DNA from: Trachelipus rathkii
Lineage: Eukaryota > Arthropoda > Malacostraca > Isopoda > Trachelipodidae
Direction: 5' to 3'
NCBI GenBank assembly: GCA_015478945.1
Contig: JABUQX010022899.1
Coordinates: forward strand, 1-25,516
Length of the DNA stretch: 25,516 nt
Numbering within the stretch: the first letter of the stretch is position 1; every line of letters begins with the position of its first letter. A program made the position numbers and the translations under genes. Positions 9,352 to 21,576 of the stretch are shown here, piece after piece. The notes beneath the pieces were generated by a model. It did not search any database and was not told the origin of the DNA. It saw only the letters and a list, made by a program, of their open reading frames with translations.

Positions 9352-11163
9352 TTCTTCTGAAATCAACAAAATCAGTCACAAAAACTAATCCTGAGGTTTT
9401 CAAACTGTTGCTTTTAAAGTTTTCAACATTTAAAAAAAAAAAAAAAGTTTTAAAGAAATCATAAAGAACAGTAGAAGATTTAAGGGATATAAAAAAGTAA
9501 ACGAAAGAAAGGGAAGGAACCCACCAGGTCAGTCAAAAAGCCCTAAATGCGCGCAGATGTGCGTGAGGGCACAAAAAAAGTACAAGAACGAGGAAGATAG
9601 GAAATTGATGTTTTTGTGCAAGAACGAACGAAAGAAAAAAGTAAAGCAATCCAGACCCAAATACAGGGGGCGAAAAAGGAAAAGAATGAGGCAACCTAAA
9701 CAAATAAAAATATAAACGAACACAAATAAGCAAACAGATAGAAACCAAACGAGAAAAGAATAAAAGAAACAGAAACGCGCGTGGTTTGAGCTCGTGAAAG
9801 AGGAAGCAGAATACAGGCCAAGATGGCACATTAAAAGACACAGGAAAACATCTCCAGAATAAAACAAAAAGATAGAATCTACCAAATCATAAGAAAGGCA
9901 AAACGAATGTTTTACGAATTATTGTAATGAACCAACGACAAAAAAGGAAGAAGTCTTTAAACAAGATATAAAAAAAAAATTAGAAGAAAGGATATACAAG
10001 AGCCAAGAGTCAGAGAGAAAAGAAAAAAAATATCATCCCCAATTGAGCAGCCGACATAGCAGAGTAGTCTAAATGGAAGTAAGCAAGAATATAACAAAAA
10101 AAATAGAGCGTAAACGCATTATACTGCTGAAGGATACAGAGAATTAAAAAAAAAGAAAAAATATAGCTATAAGAAGTATCACTAAGTAAGTTATCATAAC
10201 GAGACTCAAAAGAGGAAAAAATGTGACGAAAAGATCAGAAGTAGAGTAGAAAAAAACTGTGCATTAATAAAATAAAATTCAATAGAGTAAATGAAGAAAA
10301 AATGAAATAAAAAAGACAGAACAGCAGAGATAGAAAAAAGAAAATACAGAAGGAAAGGAACAGACAAATAATATAAAGTAATAGCAGAATAGTAATAAAA
10401 AGAAAAGTGCGAAGCAAAATTTCCGCTACCAGGCTGCAAATAACCCCGGACAACTTCAAGAAAATAAAATTTATACTTAATTAAATGATATTAATATAAT
10501 CGATGAAATGTTTCAGAAAAGAAACAAAAAAAAACGAAAACAAAATATATAGTAAAGTTCACAAGACCAAAAAAGACGATAATTAAAGATAGCGAAGTGA
10601 CGCAGGAGAAGTTTTTTGAGAATAAAAAAGCAGAGGGAAGCCAAGCCACCATTTTGCAGTTGCCTCAGTGAAGCGTCCAACGAGCATAATCACGTGGCGT
10701 CCACAATAGGCGGGTTTCCAGACTGTGTTCAGCGAAAAACACAGAAGTGTGGTATGAGCAATAGGAAATTTTTACTTGTTTCAAAAGCCTGCCAAGCGGA
10801 GCACTCAGTCCAATGTAACCGATGTCGAGCTGCTCCGGACGACCTTGAACAGAGTGCAAAGCGACAAGTAACAGAGCTAACTAGGCAAGACAGCCTGCTA
10901 GTGAGTGGAAACGACAGAGATTAAGGAGACCAAGATAAAGCACGAAACTTGCTGGAGTAGTTAGCTAAGAGGCATAGATTACGAATGCAGAAACACGATA
11001 AGGGGTAAGTGGAGAGAGACTAGCTAGAAAGAAATTTTCATGGGCCAAGAAAAGTAAGAGAAGCAGCACCTAAAATGCATTTCTCGAAATTTAAACGAAA
11101 ACCAGCTTGAGATAAACGAGAGGAAAACAGTACGAAGATGAGAAAGATGCTCTTCCGCTCATT

Positions 11164-11192
11164 GATGATCTATTAGCAACTAATAGATCATC
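11164..11192. repeat. Perfect 13-bp inverted repeat over the RT catalytic site
   Basis: GATGATCTATTAG, a three-base loop CAA, then its exact reverse complement. Allowing a one-base bulge, the arms lengthen to 16-17 bp. On the - strand this encodes the LDDLLVANRSS part of the reverse transcriptase, so the hairpin is placed over the conserved aspartate pair. It may be a coincidence produced by drift. Confidence 0.8.
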
Positions 11193-11311
11193 CAATGTAA
11201 AAGGCATAAACAAAGGTAAACCACTTAAAACATGATCTTATAAAACGTTGAAAAGTAGCACTGGCATAAAATTAAATGACATTAAATTATACATGAAATT
11301 GCCAAAAGGAG

Positions 11312-11340
11312 TTTTAGGACGATCATTTTTAGGACGATCA
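11312..11340. repeat. 15-bp tandem duplication inside the RT relic
   Basis: TTTTAGGACGATCA occurs twice with a period of 15 bases (11312-11325 and 11327-11340). On the - strand it doubles the DRPK codons ahead of TPFG, a place where family members normally have unrelated residues. It looks like replication slippage during decay. Confidence 0.75.
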
Positions 11341-12170
11341 TCAGGATTAACAGGAATTTGAAGAAGGCAGTTTTTAAATCAAGAGAAGAAAAAAATGGGA
11401 CATCCATTTAGAGAAGAAAGTTAAAAATCATGTAAGGTGATGGAATAGAATAAGGATCAGCAACAGTTTTTAGAATTTAGTAAACTTGTAGTCCCCAACA
11501 AAACGAAAAAGAATCAAGCCCTTTTTTAACAATGTTTGTGAAGCGGAGAAGCGTAAGGAGAAGTAGAAAGGGAAGGACAATACCCTTTTCCAGAAGCATA
11601 GTCAAATTCAACACACACAGCGTTTAACGCATTTTGGAAAGAAAAAACAGTCTGCGAGGGCCTTGCAAACAGGAAGGGACTCCCTTTGTCTCAATGCTAA
11701 TTGCATACATGGTAGACGCAGCGGAGAAAAAAATTGGAAATTAGGTTTGATTAAATCAGAAAATCAGAATGCCAAAAAGAGCGTTGAAAAAGAAGAATAA
11801 GAGGAGGAATCAGAAATATTTGATACCATAAATAGAAGAATCGAAAGGAACAGCATTACAAGAAAGAGAAGTAGTGTTCATCAAGTAGACGACTATGGGC
11901 CATGTCAATAAGAATATTGAAATTGACTTAAAAAAATCAGCACCAATGATGTTTTGTGTAACATCGTCAGCCAAGAGAAAAGTCCAACGAAAAGAACGAT
12001 GCAGTCCAATAGATAAAGTAAGGAGTTGTTCACCATAGACAGCAATGCTAGAAACATTAGCAGCCCGTAAATGAGAACAACAGGCGGAAGAGAAGAACAA
12101 AAACCCTGAACATTCAAAATAGAGAAACTACTGCCCGAGTCAATTAGGAAAAATCGTTAAGAATTCACCA

Positions 12171-14860
12171 TTCAAATATACGTAAAGCGAACCTGATATG
12201 AAGAAATTTTGATATTCCTGTTACTCCAATCTCGAAAGAATCAACAGAAATAAGGAACAGAAGTAGGAGCCGTAGTAGTAGCAAGTGATACGTACGAATT
12301 AATTAATTGTAAATACATGATAAGGAATAATATAAGAACGGATAGTATATATACGATGTATTTATATAGTTAAGACTAAGTAGTATATAAGAGGTGTTAA
12401 AAGTATATATCAGATGTATAAAGGAAAATAATAATGGATACTCAATAATAGGGTATATAAGGAATATAATATAAAAGCGAATATATAGCGCAATAGGATG
12501 CGAACTATAATCTTTAGAGGTAGTATACTACTTACCCATAATATATATAATATACAACTCGTACACAATATAAAATATAGAGTAGGGGAGGGTAGCCCGG
12601 AAGAGAAAAGGTGGCAGAGATGATTGTAGTAAAAAATAATTAATATAATAAAGATATAGTACAATAGGATAATAGGCATAGAGAGAAATCTTCGGTTTAG
12701 AACTTTATAATAATAGAATATAAAAGTGATAATGTAGGAGATATAATATTAGATATAATATTGATTATTAGGAGAGCAGAAATAAAGATAAGAAATGCCG
12801 AAGGATAGGGGAGTACAATATAATTATGGATATATAAAGTAAATCATAATATATAGGGTAATAATAGGTGTGATAATATATAATAGAGTAATAATAGTGA
12901 AGGATGATATATTATGCTGAAATAGAGCTAGTAGATATATAGTACTATATAAGAATAAATAAGAAGCTGTCATAGTATAATTTATATTATATAGGTAGAA
13001 TATATAATGAATGGAGGATAACAGCGGTACAATAAATATAACGAGATTAAGATATAGATAAGGAACTAAATGAGGTAAGAAGTGAGGGCACCAAAAGATA
13101 AGAAGTATATATTAAATAAGTAGAAACATAGTATAGCAAGTAGAGGTATTATTGTCTAAAATAACAAAGGTAGAATTAGATAATAATTTATAGAGTAATA
13201 AATAGAGGGGCGAAAGTAGAGAAAAGAAGCGGGATAAATAATAAGATAATGAAAGAGTTTGAATATAAGTATAGTAAGAGTAAGGACTAATAAAAAGAAG
13301 ATAGTAGAATAAAAGGATAATATAACAGTAGTAGTAGTAAATTTTAAGGATATAATATAAAGATGAAGAGAATAAGGGAAGGAGTAGAATAGATATGAGG
13401 TAATATAAATTTATAAGTTATAAAGGAGTAATAATGGTATGATAGATGTGGTTTAGTTGTCTCTAATGTAAACGCAAGTAATTATAAGAGTAATATGATC
13501 AATAATTGATTACATTTAATATTTAAAATATAGTTAAGAAGTATATATATATTATATATATATGATTATATTAATATTTATATGTAATTTGATATATAGT
13601 AGTATAGTATATATAGTAATGTATAACCCAGTGGAGGTGAAAAGTAATGATATGAGAAAAAATGACTATATATATAGATATAGATGAATAGATAGATAGA
13701 TATAAGAGGGAGGTTGAGCTATATATATAGTGACTGAAATATATAGAGAGAAAAGAGACACGCATGCAGGGCGGCGAATATATAACGGAGGATGAATAAA
13801 TATATTATATAATATATAATATTAACATATATAAATACTAAAAGTAAGACAAGTCAGTGTATAGCAGAATCACAAGATAATGAAAGTAATAGGAAGCTGA
13901 TATAGTATAATAAAAGGCTCTTTAAATGAAAGATAAAGAGCAGTAGAATGTATAGATTCAGATGATAGCCTCCGGGAAAATGATTGATGATAATGATAAA
14001 TGATGATGATTATAGCGATAGATGGAAGAGGATATGGGAGTTTGAAGTGGAACTGGATAAGCAAGATACATATAATAATGGATGAGATGTGACACAGATT
14101 GATAAACTATGAGTGGATTGATGATGGAATGAAGTCGAGAATCAAGATTGATAGTAAGTGTAATTGAAAATAGAAAAGTAGATAAGGTCGTGATGAATAA
14201 TAATAATAGAATAATGAAATAGAATAATAATCAATAATAATAAATTAACGAATAGCTAAATAAATATAATTAATAATATAATAATACAATATATAATAAT
14301 AATATAAATTATAAATAATAATATATAACCCAGATAACACTAACTGTTATCAATAAGGGAAAATAATGAGTATCATAAAAGGCCGGAATTATTGAATAAT
14401 AATAAAAAATAATATATAACGATAAGTGAATGAATAAAGTATAATATACAAAGTCAATAAGATAATAATCAATAAATCAGAACGAACTTTACTTTTCATA
14501 AGATAAAGAAGTGAATCAACAATAATAAAATAATAATAATGATATATAGAAATGTCTAAGGAAAATGATAGATAAATAAAAATTTATATTCAAATATATT
14601 GAGAAAGTGCAGAACTTCAACTAACAAATAGAAGAATAAATATATGATAAATGAATATGAAATATATAGACTAGCAATAATAACCGAGAATAATGAAAAT
14701 ATAAAACTAATAATTATAGAAAGAAAAGATATGAAGTAATAATTTCGACTTTAAAACCACATATCGCGTCAAGAGATGCAAAATAAAATAAAAAAAAAAT
14801 AAAAATAAAACAAAAAAATACGCTCACAAAAAGAAAAACAAAATTATAATTATAAGGGAA
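12171..14860. other. C-depleted, A/G/T low-complexity region
   Basis: About 2.6 kb immediately upstream (in - strand sense) of the Gypsy pol relic, where gag and an LTR would be expected. The + strand is A-rich with many G and very few C; 13321-13380, for example, holds one C against about a dozen G. - strand frames of 64-96 codons (12410-12679, 13571-13765, 13870-14064) are hydrophobic I/L/Y/S runs that follow from this composition. A phrase near 12590 (- strand) faintly recalls a Gag basic tail but is not convincing. No gene is called. Confidence 0.5.
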
Positions 14861-15410
14861 TTGAAGAGCCAGCCCACTCGACTCTCCCCCAAGAGGGACG
14901 TGCGAATGCCTCAGGAAGTGGCGACAAAATCAAGTGTGAAGTCTTACATTAAGAATACAGTGCAGGGAATATAGTGGTACAAGAAAGTAAATTTTCAGTT
15001 TCCCACAAAACAATGTGCGGAAAGAAGGAGAGCTCTACGACGATAGACCCTTTAGAGGTTCAAATTTCATCCATTTTCTGTGAAGAAAGTAAATCTCCAT
15101 TGTGTTACCGGACAGTCCAGGCGTAGAGGTAAGAAGCGAGGAGTAAATCTATACGTAGCACTCCACGTATGGCAAATTTTACCCATAGAAACGGATAGGG
15201 GCACAACGCCACGTCAAGGAAAAGAGGGTCAAGGGAGCAGTATGGTGGACAGGTAAAGGCCTAGGCCCTCTGGCCTAAACCCAAATCCAAAAAAGATGGG
15301 TAACTAGTCTAAGCTAAGTAATGCAGTTTCAATACAGAAAACCTAATAAATGGATCAGATTCGAATGAATGAAAAATCTCTAATCGCCTCCTAAATTGTT
15401 AGGTTAGGTA
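14861..15410. other. GC-richer island of unknown origin
   Basis: About 550 bp of complex sequence in the middle of AT-only-like DNA. Features include CTCCCCCAAGAGGGACGTGC near 14882, a dense GTAGAGGTAAGAAGCGAGG tract near 15123 and the inverted GGCCTAGGCC / CTGGCC block near 15257-15275. Read on the - strand, the left end gives LGGE-like residues reminiscent of the sequence at the end of some Gypsy pol frames next to the LTR, but this is weak. By location it could be the 5' LTR and leader of the - strand Gypsy relic. No repeat partner was found on the other side. Confidence 0.3.
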
Positions 15411-16419
15411 TATAATAATATATAGGGTTTCTAAGAAATAAAGAAAACGTAAGATAAATTTAATCAAACGCGGATAAAAATATTACTTGGCCAAAGAATA
15501 TAATGAGTAGCTAGTTATAATCGTAACCTCTATCGTAGTCAAAATGATTGTAACAAGAATATTATAACAAAAAAAAGGATACTGCTCTAGGGTCAAATAA
15601 TTTATTAAAAATTATACAATAAGAGTGATGTAGATAAAAAGTAGCAGGTGAGTAAAGTAGTATTAATCTTCTGATTGAATATATAATTATAAGGTTATAA
15701 ATGTTTGAAATGATTAGTAAAGAAAAAGTTCATTACGAAAATAATAATTGATTGAAAGATTAAGCGTAATATGTATATAATAACAAGGATATACATGTAA
15801 CAGATAGTAACTTATATGAATAAAATTTAAGGTATCTAAGCTTTCGAGCGCTAGGGGAATAAGGATAAATAGAGAAAAAATATTTTTCAGAGTACGAACA
15901 AGACAAATAATAAGAGAGAAGGAAATATAAAGTTGTAAGAAATAGAAATAATTATAATAATTGATTGCTATGTAACAACAAATATAATTGATATTTAATG
16001 GTTAAGCAAATAGTTCTAATTGTAATAATATATAATGATATAAAAATTATGTAATTAATATAAAGTATATCAACTTAAATAAAAATATACATAAGTATTA
16101 ATGTTAAAGTATAGAAAAATAAATAATTAAACATATAAAAAGCAATACTCAAATATATTATGTTGGTTCCAAAGGCAGTATCATATATATAAAATTAAAA
16201 TTAGAAGAGTATTAAAATAATGATACAAGGCATGAGCTAAGTTGGAAGGAAAATAATATAATGCGATACTATAAATGTAAGGTAAATCTAATATATATAT
16301 ACAAGATATAATTTAATTTAAAAAGTAATTATAATAATATTAAAAATTTTTTAATTATAAAACATTTGTAAATAAAATATAATTCCAAGTATATAAAAAA
16401 GTAATAAAATATTATAATA

Positions 16420-16498
16420 TAGTATATATATATATTATAATATATATATAGATATATTAAATATATATTAAATAAATTATTAATATATATATATATAA
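16420..16498. repeat. (TA)n core
   Basis: Interrupted TA repeats embedded in AT-rich DNA. Confidence 0.8.
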
Positions 16499-18059
16499 GG
16501 AAACTATATTTACTGGAGATATTTACTATTAATTAATTGATACAATCTTGACAGTAAGTTAAAATATATTATATTATATATATTTATTTTAAAACTTAAT
16601 TAAAATAATATAATCATAATATTATAGAAAATATATTTGGATGGCTGCCATAAAACCTACAAGTATATGAATAATATATATAATATAATATAATATTAAT
16701 AAAATAAAATATTCTATATAATGAATATATTACAATCAGATGAAAATAAGAAAGAAGAGATTAATAATAACTATATATATAAAGCTACTAAAATAATATT
16801 ATATATAATAATAATATGAATATATATATATAGTCACCATAAAAAATTATACATTGTGAGGTATTTCATGTTAAATCTTCTTAAATATATATAATTATGA
16901 TATATATTAGTAATAACAAAATATATAAGTTAAAATTTTAAATGATATAAAAATCGTTATTCTGTAAAAAACCCATAATTAGTATAAATAGCTATTATAT
17001 ATGGTACATAATAAATTATAATTATTAAATAATACAATAATAAAATATCAAAAATTTATTTACCCAGAAATATTATAAAAATATATAATATATTATAATA
17101 TAATATATATAGATAATATATAATATAAAAATAAATAAATATATTATATATGTAAAATATGGATATAATATATTTTTAATAATATATAAATCTATAACTA
17201 TTAAGTTATCTAATGAGCAGGGTAATTATATCTAGAGATAAAACGGAAACCTTCAAAATTCTGGATGAATAATAGATATTATATATCATCTTATAATAAC
17301 AATAAGAAATAATAATAAAATAAAAGAACATTAAATAATTATACATAAAAAAAACCTATTGGAAATAAATTCACTAAAGTAATAGAAAAAAAACAATATA
17401 TCTATTAAGTATTAAAATTAATATAAATATAATAAAAAATAAAAAAATATAATATAATGTATAATAATATTTAGAGTAAATTAAAAAATTAAAAATGTAA
17501 GATATAATAGGTTGCAAACTAATTAAAAGTTCCTTGGATCTTTAAACTTTAAGTTAAATAATAAATAATGCAGATGTAAGATGAAAAGATATGTAAAAAT
17601 GAAAATATATGAATAAATTTAAGATATATAGTAAATAAATTAATATAATTAACTGTTTATTATAATAACAATAATAATAGAATTAATAAGATAATGAAAT
17701 AGATAATTATATAGATAGAAAAAAATAAATAGTAAATAATAAAAATAAGAAACAAGAATGAATAATAAATAAGATTAATAGGACCAAAAGGCATCATCAA
17801 AAAAATTAAATGAAAAAATAATATTTAGAAGATTAAAAATAAAATCTGTTTAATTTAAAAAAAATAATAAAAAATTAATAACATGAAAGAGATGTAATAT
17901 TTGTTGCAATATAAGGCCTAAGTTTACAATTAAATTTTAATCTCATGTAAACAATAAAAATAATTTATATACGTTTTAAGAAATAAACTATTATTTTAAG
18001 TTAATATAAAATAAAATTATACACAAAATAAATTATTAATAAAAAATAAATATAAAAAT

Positions 18060-18210
18060 AACTAAATATAGGTTCAACTATATATTATATATAGTAATGA
18101 TATTATAAATTTAATATATAATATATATATATATATAATTATATATTATTATAATATAATATAATATATATATATAAATATATAATATAAATAAATATAT
18201 ATAAATATAT
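18060..18210. repeat. (TA)n core
   Basis: Interrupted TA/ATAA repeats ending at ATATATTAAC, followed by a less AT-rich patch. Confidence 0.8.
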
Positions 18211-18439
18211 ATTAACTAGGTAGGGAATAACTCAATTTACGATAGTTTGCACAGAGGTACTATGATAACGATAGACGATTATTAAATAAGTGTATGCTAT
18301 AGATGAACTCATATGCACTGAGGATCAAGACGTGAATTTTAACGATTTAAGATGAGAAAATAAGGTATTATAAATGTTTATATAAAATATAATAGAGTTT
18401 GCTCCATTTCAAATCTATCTATGAATCTTTTAATAATAT

Positions 18440-18590
18440 ATAGATAATATTATGTAATATTTAATAATATAGATATATAATATATATATATAATATATAT
18501 ATAAATATATAATATATATATTATAATTATATATATATTATTATTAATAATTAATTATATATAAATTATAATTTAATATATATAGAGTTT
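18440..18590. repeat. (TA)n core
   Basis: Interrupted TA/TAAT repeats marking the right end of the long AT-only-like region. Confidence 0.8.
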
Positions 18591-18599
18591 ACAATGACG

Positions 18600-19960
18600 A
18601 GCCATGTTTTGAAAATAAAAAAACAAAAACCAGAACCATCTTTTTGTAAATAATAGAATAAACAATATAACCATTGTTTTTTTTATTATTTGGTTTATGC
18701 CATTTGTACTTCATTCAAAGAGTTATATTTAAGGTAAATATGCTATAAAATAGCTGGAACCTCACGCACTACCGGAACACCTTCATCCCCCAGATTGGTA
18801 TACAATTGTGGGTAACACAATTTGTGTGAAAATCCTTAGGGTAATTCCGTTAGATTTTAAATTTCAATTTTTCTGATAAGTAAACTGGTATAAAATGAAG
18901 TCTATAAGGTAGTTCTAGCTTTTTACAAAGAACACATAAAGTGAAAATAAGAGGTATATTTCCAAGAGTAAAAACTCAATCTGAAAAAAAAAAAATATTA
19001 CTTATGATTTTACTCAAAAGGAAAAAAATGACTATAATATATTGCAAATACCAGGACCTCCCACACAAATCATAATTAGTATGGCCCAATTCCATGTGCG
19101 ACCCTAATTCACTATATTTGAACCTCTTTAAAGATGACCAGATGATATGACCCGCCCTTAAGAACCTACGTCGCTAATCGGTTGCACATTATCTATGATA
19201 GAAATCTCGACGATCTACACAATGAGTCTATTATAAAACTTTTGAAATGGCCTGAAATATAGTGTCCTAAACTAAATCTCAAATATTAACCACCCTCTAT
19301 AATAATTCACTTGCACTAAAAAATTAAAATGCGCCCAGTCAATTTTCATTAATAGCCGTTTAATGTTTAACTAATTACTAATTTACTTTTATCTCACCTT
19401 CACCAAAGTAAACTTAAAGCTAAAATTATATTACCTCTCTACATAAGGACATTCCTATTTAAATACTAGACTACAGTATTATCTCACTATTTTTATCATT
19501 CAATAGTTGTCCCAGCCATGAATCTAGAATCTATACGCGATATATTACTAATCAAACTCATTCATCACCCACATAATATTAAAAAAATTACACATGAAAT
19601 GACTAATATAATTTTTATGCTCCTAATTCAACTCTTCCCGATGAATATCGAGAAAAACCAACAGCATGCCCTAAGAAAATCATTAATAAATATATTTGAG
19701 AATATTTAGCCGATGTTTTTTTTATCCGTAGGATTTAAACAATCTGGTTATCTTGGTAGTTTTAAACTAGATTCTACAACACCATGTATAAAAATCCACA
19801 TATTGTTTCCAACATCACCTTATATATAAATATATATAAGAGTATATTACATGTGACCAGTAACTATACAATTTCTATCGTAATATATAATTATGATTAT
19901 ATATTAATTAAATTTGATCGATTAAATTAGATTATATATATAACTTATTTTATTATATAT
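18600..19960. other. Unassigned AT-rich sequence
   Basis: Mixed, mostly AT-rich DNA with C exceeding G on the + strand from about 19000, the reverse of the bias seen at 12171-14860. A 63-codon frame at 19518-19709 (+) starts MNLESIRDILLIKLIHH; it is helical and charged but unrecognised, and I do not call it a gene. If the hammerhead-like motif at 19962 belongs to a Penelope-like element, this stretch would be where its 3' coding end should lie, but no GIY-YIG or reverse-transcriptase block is visible. Confidence 0.4.
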
Positions 19961-19961
19961 A

Positions 19962-20000
19962 GCCTGATGATGGAATCAGTCGTTCCAAAACGACGAGCAT
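19962..20000 (+). ncRNA. Hammerhead/Penelope-like CTGATGA...AAAC motif
   Basis: The sequence contains CCTGATGA followed by TGGAA, a seven-base loop and TTCCA, which pair as a short stem, then AAACGACGAGC. This order (CUGAUGA, stem-loop II, GAAAC) is the core of a hammerhead ribozyme, and such cores are known in Penelope-like retroelements of animals. Here the expected GAAAC reads AAAAC or CAAAAC, which would remove an essential G, so an active ribozyme is unlikely. A shared transposon 3' motif without catalysis is the alternative. Confidence 0.35.
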
Positions 20001-20019
20001 CCATACCGAATCTTAATTT

Positions 20020-21576
20020 ACTCATCAAAATTTTTGACTCCTTAAGTCTCAATAATCGATTAAAATTAATAAATATATAATTATAATAATAAAGACGAAT
20101 CATATTATTTTTTAAATTTAATCATATAATATAACAAATAATAATAATATATATAATAATAATAATATAATAATAATAATAAGAATATAATAATAATAAT
20201 AAATAATTATATAAAATGAAATATTGAAATAACATAAAAGTTCATAAATGATCATCACAATCTATGTGAACGAAGAAATGCGATGTCCGCGGTAACGATT
20301 GAGGCATGGTGTAATTGACCTCATTTGTTCTAATTATAAATATATATATACTGAACATATATATATATATTGTCAAAGTAGATTACTTAATATAAATTAT
20401 TTATACTATATATATATATATTACCAGTAATATTATTAGATATATATATTAATTCAACTTATACTATACATTAACACATAATGTAACAACAATACTTCCT
20501 TAATCATTAATCAAAACTCCTTAAATTAACACTCTTAATTGCTTTGTACCTTATTTATCAATTACTATACATCGAATAAAAATTTTACCAAAGGAATTAA
20601 ATGAAAGGAAGAAGAAGAAGAAAAAATGATAGTGACGATGATTACAATAATAATGAAGATAAATAATAGTGGCCTCTATGATAAATGATAATGAGTATGA
20701 CATTAAAGCTCATGCATTTAGTTCCAGATCTAAATTCCTTTCTTCAACAAAATTAAACGTAACATAAATATTGTGAAAGTGAGGGATCGGAATGGAGGAA
20801 GCACACAATTATTTTAGCAATGAATTTTAATGTTCTGCGGTCAACTCCGTTAATTAAGCGAAGAGACTTTGGAAGATAGGATTTTTTGTTTCGTAAACCT
20901 AAAAATTCTCAAGACAATTTTGAAAAAAACTTTTCGTTCTATAAGTTCAAAAACCGTTTCGTAAAAGAACTACAAATAAATGTATCAATTTGAACAGTAA
21001 TATTACTGTTAAGTATTTAATATATATGTTAAAAATTATATTATAAAATATACTAACGTTAAATACTAAAATACTTTACCTTAAATATTAATATATTATT
21101 CTATTTTTATAATGGGGTCAAAAATTTCTACAAAAATCTAAACTATTCACTTTCATATCATAACAAATAAAAGAATATAGCATAATCACTTGCACCAAAT
21201 TTAATAATAAAAAAAGAATGTTATGTAACATCATTTTTTTTCACATTCGTAACGCTTTGTAACGCTTTGTTTAGAACACCTTTTGTTCTCTGGTATTAAG
21301 TAATAATATCTCTATGACCTAAAGGCAACAACTTTAAGAACCTTATATCACAATACAATTGCAACTTTCAAAAGACAAAAACACGAAAACAAAAAAAAAA
21401 CAAAAACAAAAACAAAACAAAACAAGTAAGAACTTGTTTAAAAGTTTTTGATACAAATATTTTTCCACTTCAATTATCTCAATGAAAAAAAAAATTACGA
21501 TAATTAAGCAATTAATAATATTATGTACTTTAAATGAGAATAATATTACTTTTTCAGCTATTTATTACGCTTGACG

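Larger units (their letters stand above)
9480..12170 (-). pseudogene. pol: Ty3/Gypsy retrotransposon pol relic (PR-RT-RNase H-partial IN)
   Basis: Read on the - strand, this is the polyprotein of an LTR retrotransposon in the Ty3/Gypsy domain order. Protease: LIDSGSS (about 12130-12150), LRAANVSSIAVYG (about 12030-12070) and IIGADFF (about 11930-11955). Reverse transcriptase: ETKGVP (about 11675-11692), LEKGIV (about 11575-11597), GDYK (about 11485-11500), NPDDRPK (about 11340), TLDDLLVANRS (about 11165-11205) and LNFEKCILGAASLTFLG (11042-11092). RNase H: VDA/DYA near 10690-10720 and FYSQKTSPASLRY near 10586-10625. Integrase: DYSAMSAAQLGDD near 10033-10070, the linker before the zinc domain, and DLVG near 9519-9534, at the beginning of the catalytic core, after which the element is lost. 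Many frameshifts and stops occur, notably between the protease and reverse-transcriptase blocks. Domain spacing is close to normal for the family. Flanking LTRs were not identified. The sense strand is strongly T-rich. Confidence 0.9.
15411..18600. other. Extended AT-only-like low-complexity DNA
   Basis: Over 3 kb composed almost entirely of A and T, with A exceeding T on the + strand. There is no frame above 60 codons. Denser TA cores occur at 16420-16498, 18060-18210 and 18440-18590. A few less biased patches (16640-16670, 17200-17270, 18220-18360) carry nothing I recognise. Confidence 0.7.

Noticed and set aside
9529..9885. 118-codon hydrophobic open frame on the - strand, and the overlapping 102-codon frame
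   Set aside because: They are rich in F, L and S because the strand is T-rich. The underlying sequence is the decayed Gypsy integrase region in other frames, not a membrane protein.
10206..10459. Two overlapping hydrophobic frames on the - strand
   Set aside because: Shadow frames of T-rich decayed retrotransposon sequence between the RNase H and integrase blocks.
10616..10924. 102-codon open frame on the + strand with several cysteines
   Set aside because: It is antisense to the RNase H and thumb region of the Gypsy relic. The cysteines do not have zinc-knuckle spacing.
12410..14064. Hydrophobic I/L/Y/S-rich - strand frames
   Set aside because: They follow directly from the C-depleted, A/G/T composition of the + strand and have no family resemblance.
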